Below are positions 34,191-42,932 of a stretch of 64,000 nucleotides of DNA, in pieces. A program made the position numbers and the translations under genes. The DNA is taken from the NCBI GenBank assembly GCA_034439755.1, contig JAWXAZ010000140.1:19427-83426 (forward strand). Reading direction: 5' to 3'. This DNA comes from B1 sp034439755. GTDB lineage: Bacteria; Bacteroidota; Bacteroidia; UKL13-3. Numbering within the stretch: position 1 is the stretch's first letter; every line of letters starts with the position of its first letter. Below the pieces are notes generated by a model. That model was not told the origin of the DNA. It saw only the letters and a program-made list of their open reading frames with translations, and did no database searches.

Positions 34191-34732
34191 TTTATGCTTT
34201 ACGAAATTTTAAGGTGTTTTTTCATATTTATCAAGAATTGTTTTTAATTTGTTGTAATCTGTTTCTGATTTAAGCAATATTTCATACTTAAATTCCTTTT
34301 TTTGATTGCGAAATTAAATGGTATTAACTCCCAGATTAGTTGTAAAGGCTCCTATCGATAAAAAGAGAATATAATTGCTCCGTAATTCATAACCTGTATT
34401 CGAAAATTTTACATTACACTCTTAATTTATGGCTCTATGTGGAATATAGTGGGTAGAATTAGGACTAATATGCCTGCGTGATTTAAAGGCTCTGGATTTA
34501 AGTTAAGCAACCAATTATCACAAGCCTTTTACCCTTTTTTGTTCATGTTGATACAAATCCTCAATCAGATGAAAAGGCATGAAGTGTATTTGTACTTTGG
34601 CGGTGCATGGCTATGGGTTGGTCTGCTGCGAAAATATAAGTAATTTCTTAACCAGTGGTGCTAAATTTGGGGAGTAGCATACCCAAAAACATTTCCGCTT
34701 GTTATCAATTAATCATTGGTTAAATTGCTGGC
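34191..34732. other. Gene-free stretch of about 540 bp
   Basis: Apart from the decayed minus-strand fragment at 34209-34421, no open frame looks coding. Short frames on the minus strand between 34430 and 34620 read through a few sense codons and then stop; they may be further parts of a decayed gene, but I cannot support it. No terminator hairpin after the oxidase gene is obvious. Nothing else is seen. Confidence 0.5.
34209..34421 (-). pseudogene. Decayed gene fragment with internal stop
   Basis: On the minus strand a 71-codon frame reads EFKYEILLKSETDYNKLKTI (residues toward its end) and ends with DKYEKTP and TAA at 34209-34211. It is preceded by NTGYELRSNYILFLSIGAF and a TAA at 34314-34316 in the same frame. 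Both sides of the internal stop look like folded-protein sequence in one frame, so this is probably a gene inactivated by point mutation and loss of its 5' part (stop at 34422-34424). I recognise no family. Length and identity of the original gene are unknown. Confidence 0.45.
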
Positions 34733-35725
34733 ATGGAATGGACCATAGAAAAAATCAAACTCGACTTAAAATACACTTGGAAAATATCTAGGAATGTTAG
34801 CACTTACAAGGAAAATCTACTTGTACAGTGTGGGCATTTTGGGCATTTTGGGTTGGGTGAAGTTGCGCCTAATATTAGGTATGATGAAACGCCAGAGAAT
34901 TTGTTGGCAGAGTTTTATGCAATGCAGGATGCTTTAAAAGATTGTCCTAGTACTTTACCAGAATTTGAGCTTTGGCTCTCGGGATTTAAGATTCACAATG
35001 CCTTGAGATTTGGCATAGAATCTGCTTTTATTCATTGGCTGGTTAAGGATAAAAATACCACTATATATGACTTGCTAAACATAGCTAAACCCAATAAAGT
35101 GGCAAGCTGCTATACCTTGCCAATTATGGATGAGAGTGATATTGAAAACTTTTACCGCACTTATAAATTACATCGATTTAATTATTTAAAGGTTAAGGTA
35201 AATGACGCGGCGGCATTGGATATGATTAAAGAAATTTGCAAGCTTGGCACACACAAAATAATGATTGATGCCAATGAGGCGTGGAAGGATTTAGATGAAT
35301 TGTTGCGGTTTATTCCAAGGCTAAATATCTATCCAATTGAGTTTATAGAGCAACCCATGCCTGCACACATGGTTGCCGAATACATGGAATTAAAGAAGCA
35401 TAGCGAGCTATGTATTATGGGCGATGAAAGTGTGTTGAATTTGCCTGATTTTGACTTATTAGAAAAGCAGTTTCATGGAGTAAATATGAAATTAATGAAA
35501 GCCGGAGGTTATGTGAATGGACTCAGAATATTGAGAGAGGCTAAGGCGCGTGGCATGCGCACCATGATTGGTTGTATGGTAGAAACAACTTTGGGAATTA
35601 AGAGTGCATGGAGCCTTTGTGCGGAGGCTGAGTATGCCGATTTAGATGGTTGCTTAATAGTGGGCAATGAGCCATTTCATTTGTTGAAAGAAGACAATGG
35701 TTTATTTGAAGAAACGGAGCAATAA
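34733..35725 (+). CDS. Dipeptide epimerase (enolase superfamily)
   Basis: An enolase-superfamily enzyme, probably L-Ala-D/L-Glu epimerase, which recycles murein peptides in the cytoplasm. The capping domain (about 1-115) is followed by the barrel with the catalytic-lysine KxK in FNYLKVKVND, the metal-binding acids in MIDANEAW, FIEQPMP and IMGDES, and the opposite catalytic Lys in VNMKLMKAGGY. CMVETTLGIKSA carries the substrate-contact strand. The length (330 aa) is usual. Its stop codon shares bases with the ATG of the next gene. Other dipeptide specificities are possible. Confidence 0.88.
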   Translation: MEWTIEKIKLDLKYTWKISRNVSTYKENLLVQCGHFGHFGLGEVAPNIRYDETPENLLAEFYAMQDALKDCPSTLPEFELWLSGFKIHNALRFGIESAFIHWLVKDKNTTIYDLLNIAKPNKVASCYTLPIMDESDIENFYRTYKLHRFNYLKVKVNDAAALDMIKEICKLGTHKIMIDANEAWKDLDELLRFIPRLNIYPIEFIEQPMPAHMVAEYMELKKHSELCIMGDESVLNLPDFDLLEKQFHGVNMKLMKAGGYVNGLRILREAKARGMRTMIGCMVETTLGIKSAWSLCAEAEYADLDGCLIVGNEPFHLLKEDNGLFEETEQ

Positions 35726-36204
35726 TGGAAACAAGCAGCATCGCTGATATAAAAAAAGAACTCAATCAGTTACAAACACCCGAATTGATTGACCTCTGTT
35801 TAAAAATGGCCAAATTTAAAAAAGCCAATAAGGAATTAGCGCACTATATTTTGTTTGAATCTGTGCGTGAAGATCAATACATACAAAAGGCAAAAGAAGA
35901 AATTAGTTTGCGCTTTGAAGAGATGCCCAAAAACAGTTTATTCTTTACCACAAAATATATTCGTAAAACACTTCGCATAGCCATGCAGTATGCGCAATAC
36001 AGCAAATTGGTTCAGACCGAAATTGAATTGTTGTTACACTTCTGTTTTGAGTTAAATGAGCGAAAATCTTACTGGAAAAAATACCAAGCCATCGAAGGAA
36101 TTTATGAACGACAAATAGAAAAAGTTAAAAAGGATTTATTGAAAGTGCATGAAGATTTAAGGTACGATTATGAGCGAATTTTGGAACAATTAATTAGCGG
36201 ATAA
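35725..36204 (+). CDS. Hypothetical helical protein
   Basis: A 159-aa protein that I do not recognise. It appears entirely alpha-helical with many charged residues and no signal peptide or membrane segment; the start (IADIKKELNQL) and the middle (FFTTKYIRKTLRIAMQYAQY) look like amphipathic helices, and the end is coiled-coil-like (RQIEKVKKDLLKVHEDLRYD, in part). The ATG overlaps the TAA of the epimerase gene, so it is in the same operon. Its 3' end overlaps the convergent nnr gene by 11 bp. Confidence 0.72.
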   Translation: METSSIADIKKELNQLQTPELIDLCLKMAKFKKANKELAHYILFESVREDQYIQKAKEEISLRFEEMPKNSLFFTTKYIRKTLRIAMQYAQYSKLVQTEIELLLHFCFELNERKSYWKKYQAIEGIYERQIEKVKKDLLKVHEDLRYDYERILEQLISG

Positions 36205-37708
36205 ACCGAAGCTCATCCACAAAATCGCCAGCTATGCAATTGACATAATTTTTGCACTTTAAAGAGTTGGCCAAGGCACCATGTAAATACACCCCATAGG
36301 TTGCAGCATCAATAGAATTGAGGCCTTGCGCTAACATGGCAGTTATGATTCCAGATAACACATCGCCACTACCGGCCGTGGCCAAAAGTGAATTGCCAGA
36401 GGAGTTAAAACTCACTTTTCCATTGGCATCAATTACTTGGGTATAAGTGCCTTTTAACACAATAACAATTTGATAGGCAATGGCATTTTTTATAGCAGTT
36501 TGCAACCGCTCATACGCATGTTGATGTGCGCCAAAAAGCCTATCAAACTCCTTGGCATGTGGCGTAATGATGCTGTTTTTAGGAAAGCAAAAATTTGAAT
36601 TTTGTTGCATGAGCACCGCGCAGGCATTGAGTGCATCGGCATCAATTACCAGTGGTGTTTCTACCTGGCTGAACCAAGTGCCAAAAGATTTTATGGTACC
36701 AGAATGCAAGCCCATTCCGGGTCCTACACAAACAGCCGCATAAGATGAAATTACGGGAAAGTTTCTTAATTCGTTAAGCTCCACATCTGGCAAAACCATT
36801 ACTTCTGGCAAGGCCGTTTGAAAAATCTGATAACCAATTTTGGGTATGTGGGCAGTAACCAATCCCGCTCCTGCTCTCAGTGCCGCGCGAGAAGCCAGTA
36901 ATGCCGCACCCACTTTACCTTCGCTTCCACCGATAATGAGGGCATGACCTTTTTGCCATTTATAGGAAAATTTTGAGTCCTTGGGTTTGTTTATTTTGTT
37001 TGGGTTTAGCCAATATAAATCACTTTCGGTTTGATCCAAAAACGCAGGCAACAAATCGATATCGATGATAAAAAAATTGCCCACCCTATTGCCCGATTCA
37101 GGAAACAAAAAACTTGATTTAGGCACTTGAAAAGTATAGGTTCTATGGGCCTCAAAAACGGTAGCATCTAAATTTTTACAAGCCTCGTTAGCATCTGCAA
37201 ACAAGCCAGATGGCAGGTCGATAGCGAGTTTAACGGCATTCTTTAAATTGAGAAATAAAATTAAATCTTTGGCAAATCCGCTTACAGGCGTGTTTAATCC
37301 CGTTCCAAACAAAGCATCAATGATGATATCCGCATCATTGATACTGGGCAAATCACTGACATCACTTAACAAAATTGGATTGATATCAATTGCTTGGCAA
37401 CGCAACAAATTAAGTTCAAAATCTTCTGTACCTTTTTCCTTTTGGTTCAGGATAAAAACGTTTACCTGATAACCAGAACTTTTTAAATACCGGGCAATAA
37501 CGAGGCCATCTCCTCCATTGTTTCCTTGCGCGCAAAACACTTGGAAAGACTTATTAACGAGCTTAGAAAAATCTTGATTCAAATGCTGAATTAAGAGGTG
37601 AAAGCACCTAGCCGCAGCGCGCTCCATAAGTCCCAAACTACTTACAGGTTCGTGTGCAATGGTAAATTGATCCCATTGTTGAATTTGATTTTTAGTTAAG
37701 ATTTTCAT
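36194..37708 (-). CDS. Bifunctional NAD(P)H-hydrate epimerase and dehydratase
   Basis: Repairs damaged NAD(P)H: the N-terminal YjeF domain (about 1-215) epimerises the hydrate, and the C-terminal domain (about 235-500) dehydrates the S-form with ADP. The N-domain opens with LTKNQIQQWDQFTI and has the nucleotide-binding block CAQGNNGGDGLVIARYL and the acidic IIDALFGTGL. The C-domain has IIGGSEGKVGAA, VGPGMGLH, the TPHAKEFDRLFG block and the ADP-site motif NSLLATAGSGDVLSG. At 504 aa the fusion is of normal length. Confidence 0.93.
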   Translation of the reverse strand: MKILTKNQIQQWDQFTIAHEPVSSLGLMERAAARCFHLLIQHLNQDFSKLVNKSFQVFCAQGNNGGDGLVIARYLKSSGYQVNVFILNQKEKGTEDFELNLLRCQAIDINPILLSDVSDLPSINDADIIIDALFGTGLNTPVSGFAKDLILFLNLKNAVKLAIDLPSGLFADANEACKNLDATVFEAHRTYTFQVPKSSFLFPESGNRVGNFFIIDIDLLPAFLDQTESDLYWLNPNKINKPKDSKFSYKWQKGHALIIGGSEGKVGAALLASRAALRAGAGLVTAHIPKIGYQIFQTALPEVMVLPDVELNELRNFPVISSYAAVCVGPGMGLHSGTIKSFGTWFSQVETPLVIDADALNACAVLMQQNSNFCFPKNSIITPHAKEFDRLFGAHQHAYERLQTAIKNAIAYQIVIVLKGTYTQVIDANGKVSFNSSGNSLLATAGSGDVLSGIITAMLAQGLNSIDAATYGVYLHGALANSLKCKNYVNCIAGDFVDELRFIR

Positions 37709-37751
37709 TGCTGGTTTCGAAGGTAAAAAATAATGAAAGAAAATAAACCTT

Positions 37752-37786
37752 AAAAGATACTTAGATAAAAGATACTTAGATAAAAG
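37752..37786. repeat. Short 15-bp tandem repeat
   Basis: Two perfect copies of AAAAGATACTTAGAT (37752-37766 and 37767-37781) plus a five-base partial copy, in the 111-bp gap between the nnr start and the DUF3109 stop. No function is evident. Confidence 0.6.
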
Positions 37787-37819
37787 AGGGAAATTGTAAT
37801 TAAAAAAGTCCCTATTGCC

Positions 37820-38401
37820 CTATGGCAATTTTTCTTGCGCATAGGCAATGGCCACTTCCTCTAGCTCGGCATACCATGCAGCGCCAAACCTGCTAATTAG
37901 CGGATCTTTAAGGAATTTAAAAACGGGCACTTTTTCTTGTTTTCCGAGTGTGCAAGCCGCTTTGCAAATATCCCAGCGGTGGTAATTTAACGCATCATAA
38001 TCGCCCACTTTAATAACCCTAATTGGGTATAAATAACAAGAACTGGGCTTTCTAATTTCCGATTTGCCATCTAGAAAACTTTTTTCAATGCCGCAACTAA
38101 GCAAACCATGCTCATCTCTTTTAACAAAATTACATTCGCCAGTAGGAAGACAAGTGGTAACCCATTCGCCATCTTCATCAATTTCAAACCCACCACGTTT
38201 TTCAATGTCCTTCAAAGAATCTTCACTTAGGTATGGTTTTATGAGGGGAAAAGCCTTTTCAATTCTCGATTTTTCTTCTAAGGTAACAGGAGCGCCGGCA
38301 TCGCCTTCAATGCAGCAAGATCCTTTACAGGCGCTGAGGTTGCAGATAAACTCTTGGTCGAATAAGTCTTCTGAGACCAGCGTATTTCCAATAATAATCA
38401 T
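37820..38401 (-). CDS. DUF3109 family cysteine-rich protein
   Basis: A 193-aa protein of the DUF3109 family, thought to bind a metal or iron-sulfur cluster through conserved cysteines. Visible are the N-terminal block ICNLSACKGSCCIEGDAGAP with four Cys, CLPTGECNF, CGIEKSFLDG, SSCYLYPIRV and the distal WDICKAAC. No function has been shown for the family as far as I know. ATG is at 38401; a -7 box (TAATTTTG on this strand) lies 13 nt upstream. The start codon is embedded in the edge of the tandem repeat array at 38399-38713. Confidence 0.82.
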   Translation of the reverse strand: MIIIGNTLVSEDLFDQEFICNLSACKGSCCIEGDAGAPVTLEEKSRIEKAFPLIKPYLSEDSLKDIEKRGGFEIDEDGEWVTTCLPTGECNFVKRDEHGLLSCGIEKSFLDGKSEIRKPSSCYLYPIRVIKVGDYDALNYHRWDICKAACTLGKQEKVPVFKFLKDPLISRFGAAWYAELEEVAIAYAQEKLP

Positions 38402-38713
38402 ATAGTTAGTAGCGCAAAATTATTTTTTAGTAGCGTAAAGTCATATAGTTAGAACTGTAAAATTCATGTATTTAGTAGCGCAAAATTATTTTTTAGTAGC
38501 GTAAAGTCATAATGTTAGAACGGTAAATTCATGTATTTAGTAGCGTAAAATTATTTTTTAGTAGCGTAAAGTCATATAGTTAGAACTGTAAAATCATGTA
38601 TTTAGTAGCGCAAAATTATTTTTCAGTAGCGTAAAGTCATATAGTTAGAACTGTAAAATCATGTATTTAGTAGCGCAAAATTATTTTTTAGTAGCGTAAA
38701 GTCATATAGTTAA
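38399..38713. repeat. Tandem array of 65-66 bp units, about 4.7 copies
   Basis: Unit starts (TAGTAGCG) are at 38407, 38473, 38538, 38603 and 38668, a period of 66, 65, 65 and 65 bp. Each unit is itself about three degenerate 22-bp subunits (TTAGTAGCGCAAAATTAT, TTAGTAGCGTAAAGTCAT and TTAGAACTGTAAAATCAT types). The copies are nearly identical. The array begins at the ATG of the DUF3109 gene: CATATAGTTA recurs at 38399, 38442, 38573, 38638 and 38703, with a variant at 38507. Four of five units keep the minus-strand box TAATTTTG. There is no spacer variation as in a CRISPR. Confidence 0.92.
38415..38422 (-). promoter_or_regulatory. -7 box for the DUF3109 gene, copied in the repeats
   Basis: TAATTTTG on the minus strand, exact TAnnTTTG, 13 nt before the ATG at 38401. 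Copies occur at 38481-38488, 38611-38618 and 38676-38683; the unit starting at 38538 has one mismatch. Confidence 0.4.
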
Positions 38714-38796
38714 GCAAGGAATTTGGTGCATTTTTGTGGTGGCAAATTAGCGATTTTGAGTCAACATTCCTTTATTCTTTTATCCTTCAATAAGCG

Positions 38797-38804
38797 TATC
38801 TTTG
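38797..38804 (+). promoter_or_regulatory. Bacteroidota -7 box for rlmN
   Basis: TATCTTTG, exact TAnnTTTG, 7 nt before the ATG at 38812. Confidence 0.45.
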
Positions 38805-38811
38805 AGGCGAA

Positions 38812-39882
38812 ATGACAAATATGGTCAAAACAGATATTCGATCACTTAACTTGGATCAGATTAAAGATGCCTTTATTGCCAATGGCGACAAGGCATTTAG
38901 GGGATTGCAGGTATATGAATGGCTTTGGAAAAAAGCTTGCACAGATTTTAATCAAATGACCAATTTGGGCATTGAAACACGAGAATGGTTACAGCACAAT
39001 TTTGTGATAAACGACATTGCAACGGTAGACAAGCAAGTGAGCAATGATGGTACTATTAAGAGTGGTTTTAGGTTGCATGATGGCCATTTGGTAGAAGGCG
39101 TTTTAATTCCGGCAGACGAAAGAATGACGGCTTGTGTTTCTTCACAAGTTGGTTGCAGTTTAACCTGTAAATTTTGTGCAACGGGTAAGATGGAGCGCGA
39201 ACGTAATTTAACTTCAGGTGAGATTTACGACCAGGTTGTGCAGATTAGAAACTGGGCCATGCATCATTTCCAGAAGCCTCTTACAAACATTGTTTTTATG
39301 GGAATGGGTGAACCCTTGCTTAATTATGCAAATGTATTAAAGGCCATCGATAAAATTACATCTCAAGATGGGTTGGGAATGGCCGCAGACCGCATTACAG
39401 TTTCTACCGCAGGAATAGCTAAAATGATACGGAAACTAGCCGACGATGAAGTGCGGTTTAATTTGGCCTTAAGTTTACATGCTGCCAATGATGCGAAACG
39501 CAATATGATAATGCCCATTAACGAAAGCAATAGTTTGAAAGAAGTTGGAGAAGCCTTAAAATATTTTCATTTAAAAACAAAAAAGCGGGTAACCTTTGAA
39601 TACATTGCCTTTAAAAATTTTAACGAAAGCATTCAGGATGCAAAAGAGTTGCTAGCCTTTTGCAAAAAGTTTCCGGCTAAAGTAAATGTGATTGAATATA
39701 ATTCCACTGGTGATGGTCAATTTGAAAAAGCCGATTCCGATAAAATTGACCAGTTTTGCGCTTACTTAGAAAAAAATGGCGTGGTGGCAAAGGTTAGGCG
39801 CAGTAGAGGCAAAGACATTGACGCCGCATGCGGACAGTTAGCCAATAAAAAACATGAAGAAGCCTTGTTTCAAGAAGGTTAA
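38812..39882 (+). CDS. rlmN: 23S rRNA A2503 / tRNA A37 C2-methyltransferase RlmN
   Basis: A radical-SAM enzyme that methylates C2 of A2503 in 23S rRNA and A37 in some tRNAs. The radical-SAM cluster motif CxxxCxxC is CSLTCKFC near residue 119, in the block VSSQVGCSLTCKFCATG. FMGMGEPLLNY carries the SAM-binding GEP motif, and the C-terminal Cys needed for catalysis is in DIDAACGQL near residue 343. It is 356 aa, as usual. The start ATG 38812 follows a -7 box; ATG 38821 is an alternative three codons on. Confidence 0.96.
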   Translation: MTNMVKTDIRSLNLDQIKDAFIANGDKAFRGLQVYEWLWKKACTDFNQMTNLGIETREWLQHNFVINDIATVDKQVSNDGTIKSGFRLHDGHLVEGVLIPADERMTACVSSQVGCSLTCKFCATGKMERERNLTSGEIYDQVVQIRNWAMHHFQKPLTNIVFMGMGEPLLNYANVLKAIDKITSQDGLGMAADRITVSTAGIAKMIRKLADDEVRFNLALSLHAANDAKRNMIMPINESNSLKEVGEALKYFHLKTKKRVTFEYIAFKNFNESIQDAKELLAFCKKFPAKVNVIEYNSTGDGQFEKADSDKIDQFCAYLEKNGVVAKVRRSRGKDIDAACGQLANKKHEEALFQEG

Positions 39883-39893
39883 AAAACAAGGAT

Positions 39894-40973
39894 ATGAAAA
39901 AAATATTTTTCGCAATTTTGCTATTAAACTTATATTCATGCAAAGAATCTGTTGAGAAATTTAAACCCACTTATGCCAGCATAACAGAATCTGTTTATGC
40001 CTCAGGGGTTGTAAAATCGGCAAAGCAATACAATGTATTTGCCAAGGCAAGCGGTAGCATTGAAACTATTTATGTGAAAGAAGGCGACATGGTAAAAAAA
40101 GGCAACCCATTGATTTCGCTTTCAAATGAAGTTTCTAGGTACAACATGGAAAATGCCAAGTTAAACGCAGCATATTCAGATGCGCAAAGTAACCAAGACA
40201 AGCTTAATGAAGCTAGGCAGTTTGAGGAATTGCAGAAAAGCAAAATGAAATTAGACTCCTCTATGTGGGCAAGACAACAACGCCTGTGGGATCAAAATGT
40301 GGGAACCAAAGTAGAATTAGAGCAAAGAGAATTGAACTATAAAAACTCAAAAAGTGGGTATCAATCGGCTAGGGTTCGCCATGAAGATTTGAAAAAACAA
40401 ATCGCTTTAGGTTCGAACCAAAGCAAAAACTTGCTCAGTATATCCAAAAAAATGGAGAGCGATTTTACCATAAAAAGTGAAATTGACGGCATGGTATTTA
40501 GTTTGCAAAAGGAAATTGGCGACATGGTTACACCCCAGGTTGCGGTTGCTTTAATTGGCGATCCAACAAAATTTATTTTGGAGATGCAAGTAGACGAATA
40601 CGACATTTTTAAGGTGACTATTGCACAAAGGGTATTTGTGAAAATGGACAGTTATAAAGGAAAAGTGTTTGAAGCCAAGATTAACAAGATATCGCCGGTT
40701 ATGAATGAACGATCGAAGACCTTTTTAGTTGAAGCCGCCTTTATAGACCAACCCTCTAAACTTTTTCCTTATATTACTTTTGAAGGAAATATTGAGATCA
40801 ATACAAAGCAGAAGGCTTTGTTAATTCCTAGAAATTTGATGTTAAACGACTCCACCGTTAAAAGAGCAAACGGGGAATTGGTACAGATAAAAACAGGTTT
40901 AATGGATGCCCAATTTGCAGAAATTATTTCGGGGTTAACAGAAAATGACGAGTTAATTTTACCTAAGAAATGA
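39894..40973 (+). CDS. Membrane fusion (HlyD/MacA-like) lipoprotein of an ABC efflux system
   Basis: A periplasmic adaptor that links an inner-membrane ABC pump to the outer membrane. The signal sequence ends in a lipobox-like LYSC at about residue 16, so it is probably lipid-anchored. Then come a biotinyl-lipoyl half (ASGVVKSAKQYNVFAKASGS, in part), an alpha-helical hairpin (about 80-175), the second lipoyl half (TIKSEIDGMVFSLQKEIGD) and a beta-barrel domain. It is followed by permease (4-bp overlap) and ATPase genes. The substrate is unknown; no TolC-like gene is adjacent. Confidence 0.84.
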   Translation: MKKIFFAILLLNLYSCKESVEKFKPTYASITESVYASGVVKSAKQYNVFAKASGSIETIYVKEGDMVKKGNPLISLSNEVSRYNMENAKLNAAYSDAQSNQDKLNEARQFEELQKSKMKLDSSMWARQQRLWDQNVGTKVELEQRELNYKNSKSGYQSARVRHEDLKKQIALGSNQSKNLLSISKKMESDFTIKSEIDGMVFSLQKEIGDMVTPQVAVALIGDPTKFILEMQVDEYDIFKVTIAQRVFVKMDSYKGKVFEAKINKISPVMNERSKTFLVEAAFIDQPSKLFPYITFEGNIEINTKQKALLIPRNLMLNDSTVKRANGELVQIKTGLMDAQFAEIISGLTENDELILPKK

Positions 40974-42229
40974 ATTTAAAATTGTTGTATGAAATTTCAT
41001 TTTCGCTCCTCATGGCGAGGTGGAAACAAACCCTTGTGGCAGCAATTGGCGTAACCTTTGGCATAACTATGTTTGTTGCCTTATTGAGCTTTATGTCGGG
41101 TTTAAATGGCCTATTGGATGGATTAATTTTAAATAGGACAGCCCATATTCGCTTATACAACGAAATTAAACCCACTGCCGTGCAAGCGGTAGATCAATAT
41201 TATAACAACCCGCAACAACATAATTTTATTCATTCTGTTAAGCCTAATAACAAGGGTTTAAAAATTCGCAATTCGGAAGCCATTATTGATGCCTTAAAAA
41301 AAGACAATCGAATTTTGGGCATTGCCCCTAAAATAAACACACAAGTTTTTTATCAAGTGGGTACCATTAATTTAACGGGCTCCATTAACGGGGTAGATGT
41401 ATATGAAGAAAACAGGTTATTTAAGTTTGGTGATTATGTGGTAAAGGGCAATTACATTGACTTGCAAAATACCCCAAACAGCATCATTCTTGGTATAGGA
41501 GCGGCACAAACAATGCTTGTTAACATTGGCGATATTGTAAATATTACCAGTATTAATGGGAATAAAATTCCACTTAAGGTAGTTGGTTATTTCCAGTCGG
41601 GCATACAAGATATAGACAAGGTGCAAAGCTATACTTCCTTAAAAACTGCTCAAAAAATACTGGGCGAATCGAACAATTACCTCACCGATATTCAGGTTAA
41701 GTTGAACAATATTTTATGGGCACCCGAGATGGCCAAAGAAATGCAAAGGCAATTTGATTTAGATGCCTTAGACATACAAACAGCAAACTCGCAATTTGAA
41801 ACTGGGAGCAAGGTTAGAAATATCATCTCCTATTCTGTAGGCATTACCCTTTTGATTGTGGCAGGATTTGGCATTTACAATATTTTGAACATGATGATCT
41901 ATGAAAAAATGGATACCATAGCCATTATGAAAGCAACAGGATTTAACGGAAAAGATGTGAAAAGAATTTTCATTTCTATTGCCTTAAGCATTGGAATTTT
42001 TGGCGGATTATTTGGGTTGTTATTTGGATTTGGCCTCTCTGTTTTGATAGACAATGCGCCCTTTGAAACGGCATCGTTGCCTACCATTAAAACTTTTCCT
42101 GTAACGTATAATCCACTTTTCTATATTGTTGGTATTATATTTTCTATTGTTACCACCTATTTCGCGGGTTACTTTCCATCCAAAAAGGCAAGTAAAATTG
42201 ATCCAGTAGTTATTATAAGAGGCAAGTAA
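40970..42229 (+). CDS. MacB/FtsX-like ABC transporter permease
   Basis: A four-helix FtsX-type permease, 419 aa. One N-terminal membrane helix (about 18-40), a large periplasmic MacB-like domain (about 45-280) and three C-terminal helices (from VGITLLIVAGFGIYNILNMM onward) are visible. The coupling region EKMDTIAIMKATGFNG matches the family. It starts four bases before the end of the adaptor gene and ends 1 bp before the ATPase gene. It most likely acts as a mechanotransmitter exporter, perhaps of a lipoprotein, peptide or drug. Confidence 0.86.
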   Translation: MNLKLLYEISFSLLMARWKQTLVAAIGVTFGITMFVALLSFMSGLNGLLDGLILNRTAHIRLYNEIKPTAVQAVDQYYNNPQQHNFIHSVKPNNKGLKIRNSEAIIDALKKDNRILGIAPKINTQVFYQVGTINLTGSINGVDVYEENRLFKFGDYVVKGNYIDLQNTPNSIILGIGAAQTMLVNIGDIVNITSINGNKIPLKVVGYFQSGIQDIDKVQSYTSLKTAQKILGESNNYLTDIQVKLNNILWAPEMAKEMQRQFDLDALDIQTANSQFETGSKVRNIISYSVGITLLIVAGFGIYNILNMMIYEKMDTIAIMKATGFNGKDVKRIFISIALSIGIFGGLFGLLFGFGLSVLIDNAPFETASLPTIKTFPVTYNPLFYIVGIIFSIVTTYFAGYFPSKKASKIDPVVIIRGK

Positions 42230-42230
42230 C

Positions 42231-42932
42231 ATGAGCAATATTGTATTAGAAGCAAAGAATATCATTAAACACTTTTATGACCCAATTGACATAAAGGTAT
42301 TGAACAACATCAGCTTTAAGCTATCAAAGGGTGAATTTGCCTCTATTACAGGAAAATCGGGCTGCGGCAAGTCAACTTTGTTGTACATATTATCTACCAT
42401 GGATACAAATTATGAGGGCCATTTATGGATAGACCAAATTGAAATGGGCCATAAAAATGAGAAAGCATTGGCTCGGGTTAGAAACGAAAAAATTGGTTTT
42501 GTTTTTCAATTTCATTATTTGCTCAATGAATTTTCGGTATTAAGAAATGTGATGTTGCCAGGCGAAAAATTAGCCAAGCTTTCAAAGCAAGAATTGGAGC
42601 ACCAAGCTTACGAGAAATTAAAAATTCTAGGCATAGAAAATGAGGCTTTAAAAAAGCCCAATCAGTTGAGTGGCGGCCAAAAGCAGCGCGTTGCCATAGC
42701 AAGGGCGCTCATCAATAACCCCATTATTATTATGGGCGATGAACCAACAGGCAATTTAGACAAGAAGAACGGAGACATAGTTTTTGATATCTTTAAAGAA
42801 CTGGCCGAAGTGTATAACCAAACCCTCTTAATTGTAACACATGATATTGATTTTGCGAGCAAGACACACCGCATCATAGAAATGGAAGATGGTAAAATAT
42901 TGAATACGCCTAGTTTAAGCGCATCAATTTAA
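42231..42932 (+). CDS. ABC transporter ATP-binding protein (MacB/LolD-like)
   Basis: The ATPase of the tripartite system, 233 aa. Walker A is GKSGCGKST near residue 41, the Q-loop is FVFQFHYLLNEFS, the signature is LSGGQKQRVAIARAL, Walker B is IIMGDEPTGNLD and the H-loop IVTHD. The D-loop GNLDKKNG is typical of LolD/MacB/FtsE ATPases. Its last 23 bp overlap the end of the convergent metallopeptidase gene. Confidence 0.9.
   Translation: MSNIVLEAKNIIKHFYDPIDIKVLNNISFKLSKGEFASITGKSGCGKSTLLYILSTMDTNYEGHLWIDQIEMGHKNEKALARVRNEKIGFVFQFHYLLNEFSVLRNVMLPGEKLAKLSKQELEHQAYEKLKILGIENEALKKPNQLSGGQKQRVAIARALINNPIIIMGDEPTGNLDKKNGDIVFDIFKELAEVYNQTLLIVTHDIDFASKTHRIIEMEDGKILNTPSLSASI

Noticed and set aside
34430..34620. 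Further coding remnant on the minus strand in the 540-bp gap
   Set aside because: Short runs of sense codons are interrupted by several stops in every frame and show no repeatable protein pattern.
38399..38713. CRISPR array
   Set aside because: The units are tandem and nearly identical over their whole 65-66 bp; there are no variable spacers and no cas genes nearby.
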